Below are positions 8,843 through 19,105 of a DNA stretch of 64,000 nucleotides, piece after piece (the stretch's first letter is position 1; every line of letters begins with the position of its first letter). Location of the stretch: the NCBI GenBank assembly GCA_003141555.1, contig PLMN01000018.1, positions 1 to 64,000 on the forward strand, in the 5' to 3' direction. The notes below the pieces were generated by a model. The model made no database searches, was not told the origin of the DNA, and was given only the letters and a program-made list of their open reading frames with translations. The translations under genes were made by a program, and so were the position numbers. The DNA is from Candidatus Aminicenantota bacterium (lineage in GTDB: Bacteria; Acidobacteriota; Aminicenantia; Aminicenantales; UBA4085).

Positions 8843-10651
8843 CTATGCCTCCTGCGAATAGATGATCGCCGTATAGGGCCCGATGGAGATCTTGCCCGAG
8901 CAGGGCAGCCCATCGAATCCATCCTCTTGGGCCTCGACGTCCGGGGCGGGATGATTGGCGTAATTTGGGTCGTAACAACGGGAGTCGCTGTTAAATCGCA
9001 TTTTCCATAATCCGGCCCGCGGAAAACCGATGACATAACCATTACGGTTTTGATTCATCATATTCACTACGACAACGACACTGTCGGTGGGGCCCTTTTT
9101 GTCCCAGCGATGGAAAGCGATGATCTTGGCTCCCTCATCAAAATGAAAGAGATGGATATTTTGACCACACAACCCCCGCGTCACGCCCGACAGATTGCGC
9201 CGTAGGGCGATCATATCCCGGTATATTCCGAGAGTACCGCTTTCGTTCTTAACTCGCGACCAGTCGATCGGGACTTTATCCTGGAACCAGCGATCTTCCA
9301 GTAGCTCTTGTCCTTCAAAAATCATCGGGATACCTGGTGAAGTGAGAACAAGCACGCCGGCCAACGTAGAGCGCTTCTTGGAAAACCAACTGTCCGCATT
9401 ACCTGGCCAGATATCCTCGGGGATGCGGGCCCGGCCATTAGCAACCGCGTCGTGCGACTCGGTATAAATGATCCGCTTGAAGGCATCCTGATCGTAGCGA
9501 TGCTCAATGGCTTTGCTGACTGCCCCTAGATCGCGATATCGATCATCTTGGGCAATGACGGCCCGGCGAACGTGGTGAACAAAATCGGCATCCCATTGGG
9601 CATTGAAGCCGGCGCCACCCGCTCCCACGTCTTTAGTAACCCAAGGGTTCTTATGCATCCCTTCGGCGATGGTGATCTTATGGGGAAAGAGGCGTTGGAT
9701 TTCCTCGTTGATCCATTGCATCAAGCTCCAGCCATCGGGGATGTCATTCGCCGGATTGCCGACGTTGCCGTCAATGCTTTTAATATAGACGATCATGTCC
9801 CAGCGGAGACCATCGGCACCGTACTCCTCGAGCCACATCAGAGCATTGTCGCGGATGTATTGGCGCACTTCGCCCCGGCCATAATCAGGGCGCGTCTCGC
9901 CCCAGGGGGTCTGTGAGCGGCGATCATTGTAAAAGTAAATCCCCCCTTTTCCATTTTCGCTCCAACCGTCAAAGCGCCATAAATCAAGGTCCGAAGGGCC
10001 AAAGTGGTTATAAACGACATCGACGATGACGGCGATCCCATGCTCATGGGCCGCCTTCACAAACCGCTTAAATGCATCCGGGCCGCCGTAACTACTTTCA
10101 ACGGCAAAGGGATGGGACGGATCGTAGCCCCAAGAAAAATCGCCTAAAAACTCCGCGATCGGCATCACCTCCACGGCATTAATGCCCAATTCCTGGAGAT
10201 AGGGAAATTTTTCGATGGCGCTGTCAAACGTGCCCGGATGCCCCTTTTCTTTCACGTTGAAGGTGCCGATGTGCATCTCATAAATGACGAGTTCATTTCC
10301 CGTGGCCATGTGGAACGTATGATTGCCCCAGTCGAAGGTTTCGGGATCATAGACAACTCCGTTGCCGATGGAGTTGATCACTTTTCTGGCATAAGGGTCG
10401 ATGCGAGAGAGAGGAGGGAGCTTCCAATCAACAGGAGCGTGAATCATGTATCGGTACTCATCTCCCGCTTTTGCCTCTAATACCTCAACCGACCAGCAGC
10501 CGTTTTTTTCATTGAAGAGAGGGGTCGAGGTTTCATTCCAACCATTGAAAGTTCCGATCAGAAAGACCTTTTCGGCATGGGGCGCCCAGACGCGAAAGGT
10601 CACTCCCTTGGCACCGGGCATGGCCCCAAAGCGTTGCGCCGCCCGTCTCAT
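8843..10651 (-). CDS. GH13 alpha-glucan branching-type enzyme with N-terminal CBM48-like domain
   Basis: A ~602-aa GH13 protein. The N-terminus has an E-set/CBM48 fold (FRVWAPHAEKVFLIGTFNGW). A (beta/alpha)8 barrel follows with AVEVMPIAEF, DVVYNHFGPSD, the nucleophile region DGLRWDM, the acid/base Glu in IAEGM, and YTESHDAV. The layout resembles glycogen branching enzymes and related 1,4-alpha-glucan modifying enzymes, but strict branching activity cannot be proven by eye. The ATG at 10651 has GAGG 8 nt upstream; an in-frame TTG at 10672 would overlap the glgP end region. It sits between glycogen phosphorylase and malQ, which supports a role in storage-glucan remodelling. Confidence 0.85.
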   Translation of the reverse strand: MRRAAQRFGAMPGAKGVTFRVWAPHAEKVFLIGTFNGWNETSTPLFNEKNGCWSVEVLEAKAGDEYRYMIHAPVDWKLPPLSRIDPYARKVINSIGNGVVYDPETFDWGNHTFHMATGNELVIYEMHIGTFNVKEKGHPGTFDSAIEKFPYLQELGINAVEVMPIAEFLGDFSWGYDPSHPFAVESSYGGPDAFKRFVKAAHEHGIAVIVDVVYNHFGPSDLDLWRFDGWSENGKGGIYFYNDRRSQTPWGETRPDYGRGEVRQYIRDNALMWLEEYGADGLRWDMIVYIKSIDGNVGNPANDIPDGWSLMQWINEEIQRLFPHKITIAEGMHKNPWVTKDVGAGGAGFNAQWDADFVHHVRRAVIAQDDRYRDLGAVSKAIEHRYDQDAFKRIIYTESHDAVANGRARIPEDIWPGNADSWFSKKRSTLAGVLVLTSPGIPMIFEGQELLEDRWFQDKVPIDWSRVKNESGTLGIYRDMIALRRNLSGVTRGLCGQNIHLFHFDEGAKIIAFHRWDKKGPTDSVVVVVNMMNQNRNGYVIGFPRAGLWKMRFNSDSRCYDPNYANHPAPDVEAQEDGFDGLPCSGKISIGPYTAIIYSQEA

Positions 10652-10673
10652 TTTATAAGCCTCGCTTAGCAAC

Positions 10674-13217
10674 TCATCGCTGCCACAGGATTTGAGCAGA
10701 TTCCAACGGAACCGCCACCCCGGCGCGCCGAGGTATCACCCGGGCCGTATAATCCTTCGCCGGGCGGGCCGCGGGCACGGCCGCGCCGAAAACGGAGCCG
10801 TTCGACCCGACAGCCGACCGGCGGACGCGCTTCATCTCCTGCCGGACCGGTGGACCGCCGTCCACGCCGTCGGCACAGAGCTCGACGCGCACGGCCTTCG
10901 GGTCGAGGTCATGGAGATCGACCTGGACCTCAAAGACGTGCTGCTCACCGCGGGTCTCAACCTTCAATTCGCCGAAGCGGAGCGCCGCCCATGCCTCCTC
11001 CAGCGCCCGGCGCCAGCTCACGATCTTGCGGCCGACGCCGCCTTTATCGGCAGCCCGGCGGCGATAAGCCGCAGCCGCGGGGATATAGTGCTCTTCGGTG
11101 TACTCTCGCACCGTTCGGTCGGCGGAAAAGCGCGGCGTCAGCCGGGCCATGCTTTCCCGCATCCGCTTGATCCACGCGGCGGGAAGGCCCTGTTCGTCGC
11201 GGGCATAAAACTCCGGGATCACCTCCCGTTCGAGCAAGTCGTAGAGCGTCGCGGCTTCGGCGGCGTCCCACGCGGGATCATCGCCATGTTCCCGCTCGTC
11301 CCCCAGCGCCCAACCCACCTCGGGCGTGTAGGCTTCCGCCCACCAGCCGTCCAGCTCCGAGAGATTGATGCCTCCGTTGACGAGCACCTTCATGCCGCTT
11401 GTCCCGCAGGCCTCCCAAGGCCGTCGCGGCGTGTTGATCCAAAGATCGACCCCCTGCACCATCTGCTCGGTTAAAAGCATGTCATAGTCGCTCAGGAACA
11501 TCACATGGGGGCGCGCCTCGGGCCGCCGAATGAAATGGATCCACTCCTGAATCAGCGCCTGCCCCGCCTGGTCCGCGGGATGGGCCTTGCCCGCAAGGAT
11601 GAGCTGCACGGGCCGCTGAGTATTGGCTAACAGGCGAAGCAATCGCTCCGGGTCGTGAAGCAACAGATTTGGCCTCTTGTAGGTCACGAAACGGCGCGCG
11701 AAGCCGAGGGTCAAAGCGTTGGGATCAAACAGATGCTTCGCGCCGTCAACCGCCTCGGGTGACGCCCCTGAGGCGGCGAGCTGCTTGAACAACCGCTCGC
11801 GGGCGTATTCCACAAGAGCGGTGCTGGCGGCCGTGCGAAATTGCCAGAGTTTCGCGTCCGAAACGCGGCGAATATCCCGGTCTAAGGTCTCAACCGTCCC
11901 TAGCCAGCGGTCTTTTCCACAAGCTTCCGTCCAAAGATCATCGGCCGGGGCGGAGTCCCAGGTCGGCATGTGCACTCCGTTTGTCACATGCCCAACGGGC
12001 ACTTCGTCCGCTGGCCATCGGGGGAAAAGAGGCTCAAAGAGATGCCGACTGACTTTCCCATGCAAGCAACTTACGCCATTTACCGCGCCGCTCCCGCGAA
12101 TGGCCAGATAGGCCATATTGAAACTCTCCGATGAGTCGTTCGGGTTCGCGCGCCCTAGCGCCAGCAAATCATGAAGCGAGATGCCGAGCTTGTTCTGAGC
12201 GTACCAACCGAGGTATTGTTCGATGAGGGCCGGAGCGAAACGATCAAATCCGGCGTCCACCGCCGTGTGGGTGGTGAAGAGGTTCCCCGCTCGAGTGACG
12301 GCCAGCGCGACGTCGAAGGGCTGCGCCGTCTCTTGCATGAAGCTGCGCGCGCGTTCTAATACGGCAAAAGCCGCGTGCCCCTCATTCAGATGACAGACTT
12401 CCGGCCGGATGTCGAGCGCGCCAAGCAGCCGCCATCCGCCGATCCCGAGCAGTATTTCTTGCTTGAGGCGCATCTCCGGCCCGCCGCCGTAGAGCTCGCT
12501 GGTAATCCCCCGATGAGCGGGGAAATTCGCCGCATCATTGCTGTCCAGCAGGTAGAGCTTGACTCTGCCGACCTGGGCCTGCCAAGCACGCAGCCAAACC
12601 GAGTATCCGGGTAAGGCGATCTCCAACCGCAACCACTCGCCGTTCGCCTGCCGCAAAGGCGTTATCGGCAATTGTCCGGGGTCGTTATAAGGATAGAGGG
12701 CTTGTTGCGCTCCGTCCTTGTCGATCACCTGGCGAAAATAGCCCTGCTGGTAGAGCAGTCCCACGCCGACCACGGGCACGCCCAGGTCGCTCGCGGCCTT
12801 GAGCTGATCGCCGGCGACATTGCCAAGGCCCCCGGAATATATGGGCAGAGCCTCGCTCAACATGAATTCCATGCAGAAATAGGCGATGCGGGTCAGGGAC
12901 GGCTGCGGGTGATCGTGCTGAAACCAGGAGGGGGCATCCGCCGCCCGCCGCCTGGCCTGCAAGAGCGCATCGACCTTCTTGCGGAATGTCGGATCGGCCG
13001 ATGCGCGCCGGAGCTTGTCCCGGGAGACCGTCTGAAGGACGACCCAGGGATTTTGAGTGAACTCCCAAAGCCCGGGATCAAGCCGCCGCCATACTTCGTC
13101 GGTCGCATGGTTCCACGACCAGCGCATATCCAGGGCAAGCTCGCTAAGAGAATCGAATCCGTCCCCATCAGGCGGCGGGAAAGAGGAGGGAGGGCTCGCT
13201 TGTGCTCGTTCATTCAT
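10674..13217 (-). CDS. glgP: alpha-glucan (glycogen) phosphorylase, GT35
   Basis: An 847-aa PLP-dependent phosphorylase releasing glucose-1-P from alpha-1,4-glucan. It is the short bacterial/archaeal type with an N-terminal ~100-residue DUF3417-like region ([20 protein letters not shown]). Conserved segments include [43 protein letters not shown], and the PLP-lysine site [12 protein letters not shown] near residue 607. The start overlaps the phosphoglucomutase stop (ATGA). Product glucose-1-P is the substrate of the pgm product encoded just upstream, consistent with a glycogen breakdown operon. Confidence 0.95.
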   Translation of the reverse strand: MNERAQASPPSSFPPPDGDGFDSLSELALDMRWSWNHATDEVWRRLDPGLWEFTQNPWVVLQTVSRDKLRRASADPTFRKKVDALLQARRRAADAPSWFQHDHPQPSLTRIAYFCMEFMLSEALPIYSGGLGNVAGDQLKAASDLGVPVVGVGLLYQQGYFRQVIDKDGAQQALYPYNDPGQLPITPLRQANGEWLRLEIALPGYSVWLRAWQAQVGRVKLYLLDSNDAANFPAHRGITSELYGGGPEMRLKQEILLGIGGWRLLGALDIRPEVCHLNEGHAAFAVLERARSFMQETAQPFDVALAVTRAGNLFTTHTAVDAGFDRFAPALIEQYLGWYAQNKLGISLHDLLALGRANPNDSSESFNMAYLAIRGSGAVNGVSCLHGKVSRHLFEPLFPRWPADEVPVGHVTNGVHMPTWDSAPADDLWTEACGKDRWLGTVETLDRDIRRVSDAKLWQFRTAASTALVEYARERLFKQLAASGASPEAVDGAKHLFDPNALTLGFARRFVTYKRPNLLLHDPERLLRLLANTQRPVQLILAGKAHPADQAGQALIQEWIHFIRRPEARPHVMFLSDYDMLLTEQMVQGVDLWINTPRRPWEACGTSGMKVLVNGGINLSELDGWWAEAYTPEVGWALGDEREHGDDPAWDAAEAATLYDLLEREVIPEFYARDEQGLPAAWIKRMRESMARLTPRFSADRTVREYTEEHYIPAAAAYRRRAADKGGVGRKIVSWRRALEEAWAALRFGELKVETRGEQHVFEVQVDLHDLDPKAVRVELCADGVDGGPPVRQEMKRVRRSAVGSNGSVFGAAVPAARPAKDYTARVIPRRAGVAVPLESAQILWQR

Positions 13218-14923
13218 GGTCTATCCATAATGATTTCCTGCTTTGAAGCTGCCTTGGCGGGAAGCCGTGGCCGCCGCGGCGCCCCGCCCAAAGTCTCGTC
13301 GACGATGGCCTGCGCTTCCTCCAGGATGCGACGCAGATGATCCTCTCCCCGGAAGCTCTCCGCATAGATCTTGTAGATATCTTCCGTCCCTGACGGACGC
13401 GCCGCGAACCATCCGCTTTCCGCTATAACTTTTAGGCCGCCGAGGGGCGCGCCGTTCCCGGGAGCGCGAGTGAGGATGGCCTGGATCTTTTCCCCGGCCA
13501 AGTCCGCCCGGCGTACTTGTCGGGGCGAGAGTCGAGCCAGCCGTGCCTTTTGCGAGGGAGTGGCCGGCGCCTCAACTCGGTCGTAAACTGGCTCACCAAA
13601 GTCGCGCGTGAGTTCGCGGTAGAGCTCGCCGGGATCACGTCCCATCCGGGCCGTGATCTCCGCCGCGAGCAGTGCCGGGGCGATTCCGTCCTTATCCGTC
13701 GTCCAGACGCGGCCGTCCCGACGGAGAAACGACGCCCCCGCGCTCTCTTCGCCCCCGAATCCCAGCGAACCGTCGAGCAGGCCATCGACGAACCACTTAA
13801 AGCCGACCGGAACCTCGTAGAGCTTACGGCCGAGCTTCGCGGTGACTCGGTCTATCATCTGGCTGCTCACCACCGTTTTGCCGATCGCCGATCCCTTGCG
13901 CCACTTCGGCCGATGTTGGAAGAGGTAGGAGATGGCGACGGAAAGGTAATGGTTGGGAGGCATGAGACCCTCGCTCCGGGTGACAATCCCATGCCGGTCG
14001 TGGTCGGTGTCGCAGGCGAAGGCGATCTCGTAGCGATCCTTGAGTCCGATGAGCCTTTGCATCGCATAAGGGGAGGACGGGTCCATTCGGATCTGGCCGT
14101 CCCAATCCGCCGTCATGAAGCGGAAGGTCGGGTCGACGGCCTCGTTCACGACCGTGAGGTTCAACCCGTAGCGCTCGGCAATAGGCGCCCAATAATGGAC
14201 CCCGGCGCCGCCGAGCGGATCGACCCCCATCCTGATCTTCGCGCCGCGAATAGCGTCCATGTCGATCACGTGACCGAGATCGGCTATGTAAGTATGGAGA
14301 AAGTCATGCCGGTGCGTCGTAGGAGCGCGAAGAGCTTTCTCGAACGGAATCCTCTTCACTCCCCGCAAGCCCTTCTCGAGAATCTCGTTGGCTTTCGCCT
14401 CGATCCAGTCGGTGACATCGGATTCCGCCGGCCCTCCGTTTGGGGGATTGTATTTGAATCCGCCGTCATGGGGCGGGTTGTGCGAGGGGGTGATGACGAT
14501 GCCGTCGGCGAGCCCTTTCTTGCGTCCGCGGTTGTATGTGAGAATCGCGTGGGATACGGCAGGGGTCGGGGTATATTCATCCCCCTCGGCGATCATGACG
14601 TCGACCCCATTCGCGGCCAGCACTTCAAGCGCGCTCGCAAGAGCCGGCACGGAAAGGGCATGCGTGTCCATGCCGAGAAACAGGGGGCCATCGATCTTTT
14701 TCCGCTTCCGGAATAGGCAAATAGCTTGGCTGATGGCCAGGACATGCTGTTCATTGAATGACTTTTCGAATGCGGAGCCGCGATGTCCCGAGGTGCCGAA
14801 GGCAACCCGCTGTTCCGGCACCGAAGGATCGGGCGTTTCCTCGTAATAGGCCGTGACGAGTTTGGGGAGATTCACCAGCATTGATGCTTCGGCCGGCTTT
14901 CCGGCGTACGGGCTGACTTTCAC
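13214..14923 (-). CDS. pgm: alpha-D-glucose phosphate phosphoglucomutase
   Basis: A 569-aa phosphoglucomutase interconverting glucose-1-P and glucose-6-[12 protein letters not shown] stands near the N-terminus. The phosphoserine loop is [17 protein letters not shown] near residue 146, the Mg-binding [11 protein letters not shown] follows, then [19 protein letters not shown] and the C-terminal phosphate-binding [12 protein letters not shown]. The length matches the Pgm (alpha-PGM) subgroup rather than shorter ManB/GlmM proteins. The ATG overlaps the tal stop by 4 nt, and its own stop overlaps the glgP start by 4 nt, so three genes are tightly coupled. Confidence 0.95.
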   Translation of the reverse strand: MKVSPYAGKPAEASMLVNLPKLVTAYYEETPDPSVPEQRVAFGTSGHRGSAFEKSFNEQHVLAISQAICLFRKRKKIDGPLFLGMDTHALSVPALASALEVLAANGVDVMIAEGDEYTPTPAVSHAILTYNRGRKKGLADGIVITPSHNPPHDGGFKYNPPNGGPAESDVTDWIEAKANEILEKGLRGVKRIPFEKALRAPTTHRHDFLHTYIADLGHVIDMDAIRGAKIRMGVDPLGGAGVHYWAPIAERYGLNLTVVNEAVDPTFRFMTADWDGQIRMDPSSPYAMQRLIGLKDRYEIAFACDTDHDRHGIVTRSEGLMPPNHYLSVAISYLFQHRPKWRKGSAIGKTVVSSQMIDRVTAKLGRKLYEVPVGFKWFVDGLLDGSLGFGGEESAGASFLRRDGRVWTTDKDGIAPALLAAEITARMGRDPGELYRELTRDFGEPVYDRVEAPATPSQKARLARLSPRQVRRADLAGEKIQAILTRAPGNGAPLGGLKVIAESGWFAARPSGTEDIYKIYAESFRGEDHLRRILEEAQAIVDETLGGAPRRPRLPAKAASKQEIIMDRP

Positions 14924-16056
14924 GACTCTCTCGTCAAAGGCCGTGCTGACCTTTGGGCTAAGGTCTCCATCAGCTTGTCGAACGGTTTGATGAATTTCTC
15001 TACTCCTTCGACCTCAAGTTGCCGCGTCACATTATCGATGTTGATCCCCAGTTCCGGCAGGAGCTCCAACACCCGGCGGGCTTCCCTGACATCTTGTTCG
15101 AGCCGGGCCTTAGGCTTTCCGTGGTCGCGGTAAGCGTCAAGAGTTTCCGGCGGGGCCGTGTTGACCGTGTCCGGTCCGATGAGGGCCTCGACGTATTTCA
15201 CGTCGCTGTAGTTCGGATTCTTGGTGCTGGTGCTGGCCCAGAGCAGCCGTTGGACGCGAGCCCCTTTTTCCATCAGACTCTTATACCGAATCGTGCCGAA
15301 GATCTTCTTGTAGATTTGATAGGCCAGCTTAGCGCTGGAGATCGCCACTTGCCCGCGCACGGCTTTCGCGAGGTCTGCCTCTTTCCCGCCTTGCGCGAGG
15401 ATCGGCTCCAGCAGCGGATCTACCAGCGAATCAATACGGCTCACAAAGAAGCTGGCCACCGAGGCCACGTGCCTCACAGCTTTCCCCCGGATCGAACGCG
15501 CTTCGATACCGGCTAGGTAGGCTTCGACCACTTGCCGATAACGAGGCAACCCAAAGAGCAATGTCACATTGACGTTGATTCCTTCACTGATAAGCTGCTG
15601 GATGGCGGGGAGCCCTTCCGCCGTAGCGGGGACCTTGATAAAGACGTTGGGCCGATCCAAAGCGCCCCACAAACGGCGGGCTTCCTGCACCGTGCCGTTC
15701 GTGTCGTGCGCCAAGTGGGGATTGACCTCCAAGCTGACATAGCCATCTTCGCCGTCCGTCCTATCGTGGAGAGGCCGGAACTCGTCGGCGGCGCTCTGAA
15801 CGTCGCGCTGGCTGAGGGTTTCATAGATTGTCTCAGCGCCTTTTCCTTTCAAGGCCATGGCCTGAATGTCCTTGTCGTAATCGTGGCTGTCCACAATCGC
15901 CTTCTCGAAGATGGATGGATTCGAGGTCATCCCCCGCAGGCCATCCTCCTCGATCATGCGCCGGAGCCTGCCGCCGGCGAATAGATCTCGTCGAATGTAG
16001 TCCAGCCAGATGGACTGGCCGAGCATTCCCAATTTTTTCAAAGGATTATCTTGCAT
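14920..16056 (-). CDS. tal: transaldolase
   Basis: A 378-aa transaldolase, moving a dihydroxyacetone unit between sugar phosphates in the non-oxidative pentose-phosphate pathway. Conserved stretches are [13 protein letters not shown] near the N-terminus, [11 protein letters not shown], the Schiff-base lysine in NVFIKVPAT near residue 139, and [11 protein letters not shown]. This longer form resembles the ~370-aa transaldolases of Actinobacteria and Cyanobacteria rather than the short TalC form. It would recycle the erythrose-4-P left by phosphoketolase acting on fructose-6-P. It is 12 nt downstream of pyk and overlaps pgm. Confidence 0.95.
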   Translation of the reverse strand: MQDNPLKKLGMLGQSIWLDYIRRDLFAGGRLRRMIEEDGLRGMTSNPSIFEKAIVDSHDYDKDIQAMALKGKGAETIYETLSQRDVQSAADEFRPLHDRTDGEDGYVSLEVNPHLAHDTNGTVQEARRLWGALDRPNVFIKVPATAEGLPAIQQLISEGINVNVTLLFGLPRYRQVVEAYLAGIEARSIRGKAVRHVASVASFFVSRIDSLVDPLLEPILAQGGKEADLAKAVRGQVAISSAKLAYQIYKKIFGTIRYKSLMEKGARVQRLLWASTSTKNPNYSDVKYVEALIGPDTVNTAPPETLDAYRDHGKPKARLEQDVREARRVLELLPELGINIDNVTRQLEVEGVEKFIKPFDKLMETLAQRSARPLTRES

Positions 16057-16068
16057 GATCTTGATTTC

Positions 16069-17556
16069 CTACTCCTCGGGCTCCATCGTTTTGTATCCAG
16101 GCAGCGAAGGCGCTTCATGGCCTATGCCGCCACGGCGCAGATCGATGATTTCCATACGCGGGTTCGTTTGAGGATTGCGCCGGGAGGGACCTTCCATCAG
16201 CACCACCAGATCCAGGGGCAACCCCTCGCTTCGCACCCAACTCTTGGCAAATGCTTTCCAATCGTGGGGAGGCTTCGGCGCATGAACCGGAGTCACTCCG
16301 TATGAGAACTGAAGTCCATGACAGGTTGCTTCTTCCGGGCTGATGGCCGCGATCCAAACAGGCAGCTTGAAGCGGGAGACCATCCGCGCCGTGTAGCCTG
16401 TGACCGTGGGGACAATGACCGCCGTCGGGCCGAGGTGCGCTACGGTGTGCCGGACATTGCGCGAGATGAGATCCACGAGATGAACGTCATTGTCGCGGTC
16501 GTAGTCGGCGAAGCCCTCTCGAATGCCAACATCGGGGCGATAGGGCTCAGTCGCGGCCGCGATCTTGACGAGCATTTTTACGGCCTCGACCGGGAACTTC
16601 CCCATAGCCGATTCTTCGGAAAGCATCACGCAATCCGTGCCGTCGAGGATGGCATTAGCCACATCGGTGGCTTCGGCCCGGGTGGGGCGGTAATGGTCGA
16701 CCATCGATTCCAGCATTTGCGTGGCCGTAATCGCCGGTTTCCCGAGTAGGTTAGCCTTGCTGATGATTTGCTTCTGAACCACGGCAATTCTCTCCATGGG
16801 GGTTTCTACCCCCAAGTCGCCGCGAGCAATCATGACCCCGTCGGCAGCCTTCAGAATCTCATCGATCTGGGCCAGTGCTCCCGCCCTTTCGATCTTGGCA
16901 ATGATGAACGGGTGATACCCCAGCTCGGCTGCCGCCTTCCGCACCGCCTCAACATCGGCCGGCGTCTCGACGAAGGACTGGCTGACCGCATCCATACCGT
17001 TTTCCAATGCGAACTTCAAGCAGTCATGATCATGTTCGGTGAATGCACGGACGCCCAGGTCGATTCCGGGGAGATTCAGCCCCTTTCGCGAGCGCAACTC
17101 GCCCCCGACCAGCACGCGGCACTCGACATCGTGGCCAGCGACCTTGACAACCTCCAACTGAATATTGCCGTCGTTGAGGAAAAGGCCGTCGCCCCGCTTG
17201 GTAACTGCGAGCAGACGCGGAAAGCTTACAGAGACGCGCCGCCGATCACCGATAATATCGTCTATGGTCAGCGTGAATAGATCGGCTCGCTTCAACTCGA
17301 TCGGCTCTTCAGCCAATTGCCCAATCCTCAATTTCGGGCCGGGGAGATCGGCCATGATCGTCACGCGCTTGCCGTCCGTAAGGGCTGTCCGCCGAAGATT
17401 CTCGATCACTGTTTTATGCCACGCAAAATCGCCGTGCGAGAAGTTGAGACGGGCAATATTCATCCCGGCGTGCAACATTCGTCTCAGGATTTCGGGCGAT
17501 TCGGATGCCGGTCCGATCGTACACACGATCTTCGTTTTATTGGGGGCTAGGGCCAT
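16069..17556 (-). CDS. pyk: pyruvate kinase
   Basis: A 495-aa pyruvate kinase converting PEP and ADP to pyruvate and ATP. It shows KIVCTIGPAS, RLNFSHG, the catalytic-lysine region FIIAKIERAGAL, the PEP/metal site MIARGDLGVETP and KPAITATQMLESM, followed by a C-terminal domain (TVTGYTARMVSRF). The ATG at 17556 lies about 7 nt after AGGA. It is the first gene of the minus-strand run and follows a ~350-bp non-coding leader carrying a sigma-54-type promoter. Confidence 0.95.
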   Translation of the reverse strand: MALAPNKTKIVCTIGPASESPEILRRMLHAGMNIARLNFSHGDFAWHKTVIENLRRTALTDGKRVTIMADLPGPKLRIGQLAEEPIELKRADLFTLTIDDIIGDRRRVSVSFPRLLAVTKRGDGLFLNDGNIQLEVVKVAGHDVECRVLVGGELRSRKGLNLPGIDLGVRAFTEHDHDCLKFALENGMDAVSQSFVETPADVEAVRKAAAELGYHPFIIAKIERAGALAQIDEILKAADGVMIARGDLGVETPMERIAVVQKQIISKANLLGKPAITATQMLESMVDHYRPTRAEATDVANAILDGTDCVMLSEESAMGKFPVEAVKMLVKIAAATEPYRPDVGIREGFADYDRDNDVHLVDLISRNVRHTVAHLGPTAVIVPTVTGYTARMVSRFKLPVWIAAISPEEATCHGLQFSYGVTPVHAPKPPHDWKAFAKSWVRSEGLPLDLVVLMEGPSRRNPQTNPRMEIIDLRRGGIGHEAPSLPGYKTMEPEE

Positions 17557-17910
17557 GGGTCTATCCTGCGAGTCTTTCGCCTAGGAGTCTCGTGAAATCA
17601 GGCTTCCATAAGCTTAAAACCTGAAGACTACCTCCATAATATTAGAGCAATTATCGTGCCAGAATCTTTGCGTTCTCAGAAGGTCAGAAAATGGATTTTT
17701 TCTCTGAAAATAAGGGGGGATTTCAGAGGACCGGCGATTTAAAGCTTCCGGTTAGACAAATCGAGCTATTTCTCACCTAAGGAATCGGCCTATGAAACAG
17801 GACTATTTCCGATTTTAAAGGACTTTGTTCGCTTCTATGTCGGGCTGAGTCGGTATAGGAAACCCTCCTGGTTCTTGGACGTCGCCTCGAGGATGGTCTT
17901 GTCCGCCGTG
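17557..17910. other. intergenic leader of the glycolysis/glucan run
   Basis: This 354-bp gap, more AT-rich than its neighbours, separates pyk from the PAP2 gene. Besides the sigma-54-type element described separately, no convincing ORF is seen. An ATAATATTA tract lies around 17634-17644, just downstream of the sigma-54 element on the minus strand. Confidence 0.6.
17646..17662 (-). promoter_or_regulatory. sigma-54 (-24/-12) promoter for pyk operon
   Basis: Read on the minus strand, CTGGCACGATAATTGCT matches the sigma-54 consensus YTGGCACGRNNNTTGCW at every fixed base. The GC of the -12 element lies about 90 nt before the pyk ATG, giving a predicted leader of roughly 75-80 nt. Use of this site would need RpoN and an enhancer-binding protein, neither of which is encoded in the window. 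Confidence 0.75.
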
Positions 17911-18873
17911 TTAACGGGCGGAAACGGTCAGGGCAAAGGATAACGAGCCGTGGTCAATACCGGCTGTGGGGAGGATGTGGTAGCGGCTGCGGTGGTTGAG
18001 AACGACCATTCGGCCGATGACGTAGCCAAGGACGCCGCCGACCATCGAGTCCGAGAGCCAGTGCTTGTTCTCGGTCGTCCGCGACAGCGCCACGCCCGTG
18101 GCCGTCGTATACGCTAGGATGGGCACCCAGACGCTCTCCTGATATTGCATGGCCAAGACCGTGGCCAGGCTGAAAGCCGTCATCGAGTGTCCGCCGGGGA
18201 AGGAATCATATCTTCCATATTGCCCCGCTCCGAACCTCGAAAAAAATCCGACCGGCCCGGACCAGCGGTCAACCCCATTGTCCCAAAACGGGCGCTGCCG
18301 CCCGAACACCCCTTTGAGGAACGTGATCAGGATCCCGCTTTGCAGTATGGCGCTCGAAGCGAGAACCCCCGTCTCGAGGGTCTTGCTGCCTTCCTTGCCG
18401 AACAAGAGGAACGCGGCGGCTATTGCCCAGGATCCATAGGATCCCATCTGGGTAATGACCGGGCTGACGGCCTTGACCCAAGCATGGTCCATCCGATATT
18501 GGATAAATCCCCGATGGATCGCCTCGTCGTTCGCGATCATGAATCCGGTCAGGACCGCAACGCCCGCAATCGGCAGGATGTCTCGGGTCCGTATATGTAA
18601 TGGGTAGCTCCAGATCTCGCCGGCGTCCTTCAGGAAATCGCCGGTGATGGACCGGAACGACAAACTCCACGGCGCCGCAGGAGTTGATTGCGAAAACGCT
18701 GAGGAGACCACCAGGGCGGAAACCGTCGGAGCGTCCGGCGCATAGCGACTCGCGAGCGAGAAATGGGGCGCCGCATCGTTCTTCGATCCCCCGGACATGG
18801 CTCCCTGAGCAAACAAGGAAAACGGCAAGATGAGCAGGAGTAAGGTCGCGACCCTAGCTTTGTAATTTTTCAT
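17911..18873 (-). CDS. PAP2-family phosphatase, exported
   Basis: A ~320-aa type-2 phosphatidic-acid phosphatase-like protein. The N-terminus MKNYKARVATLLLLILPF looks like a Sec signal. The three phosphatase signatures are present: KGVFGRQRP (KX6RP), SFPGGHSM (PSGH-type, here PGGH) and SRTTENKHWLSD (SRX5HX3D). Hydrophobic segments lie between them. The substrate could be a lipid phosphate or polyprenyl diphosphate. The ATG at 18873 fits the signal peptide; an upstream in-frame ATG at 18900 adds nine charged residues. It is separately transcribed from pyk. Confidence 0.88.
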   Translation of the reverse strand: MKNYKARVATLLLLILPFSLFAQGAMSGGSKNDAAPHFSLASRYAPDAPTVSALVVSSAFSQSTPAAPWSLSFRSITGDFLKDAGEIWSYPLHIRTRDILPIAGVAVLTGFMIANDEAIHRGFIQYRMDHAWVKAVSPVITQMGSYGSWAIAAAFLLFGKEGSKTLETGVLASSAILQSGILITFLKGVFGRQRPFWDNGVDRWSGPVGFFSRFGAGQYGRYDSFPGGHSMTAFSLATVLAMQYQESVWVPILAYTTATGVALSRTTENKHWLSDSMVGGVLGYVIGRMVVLNHRSRYHILPTAGIDHGSLSFALTVSAR

Positions 18874-19105
18874 CTCTAGCCGTTTGTCTGATCTTAACAT
18901 AAATCTTTGAGCGGGTGAATTGCGTAAACCGAGTCAAGAAACGGATGAATTCCGATCCGCGGAGGATATCGACATAGGAAATCGCTTCGCGGAGGAACAT
19001 ACCTCCCTATCACACCCAACTATCTGTGTCCAACTTGATTCTGAGCCAGTACGTTTCCCGCAATCGCCTTTCGTTCATTTCGGCCGAGCATGATCGCATC
19101 ATCTA

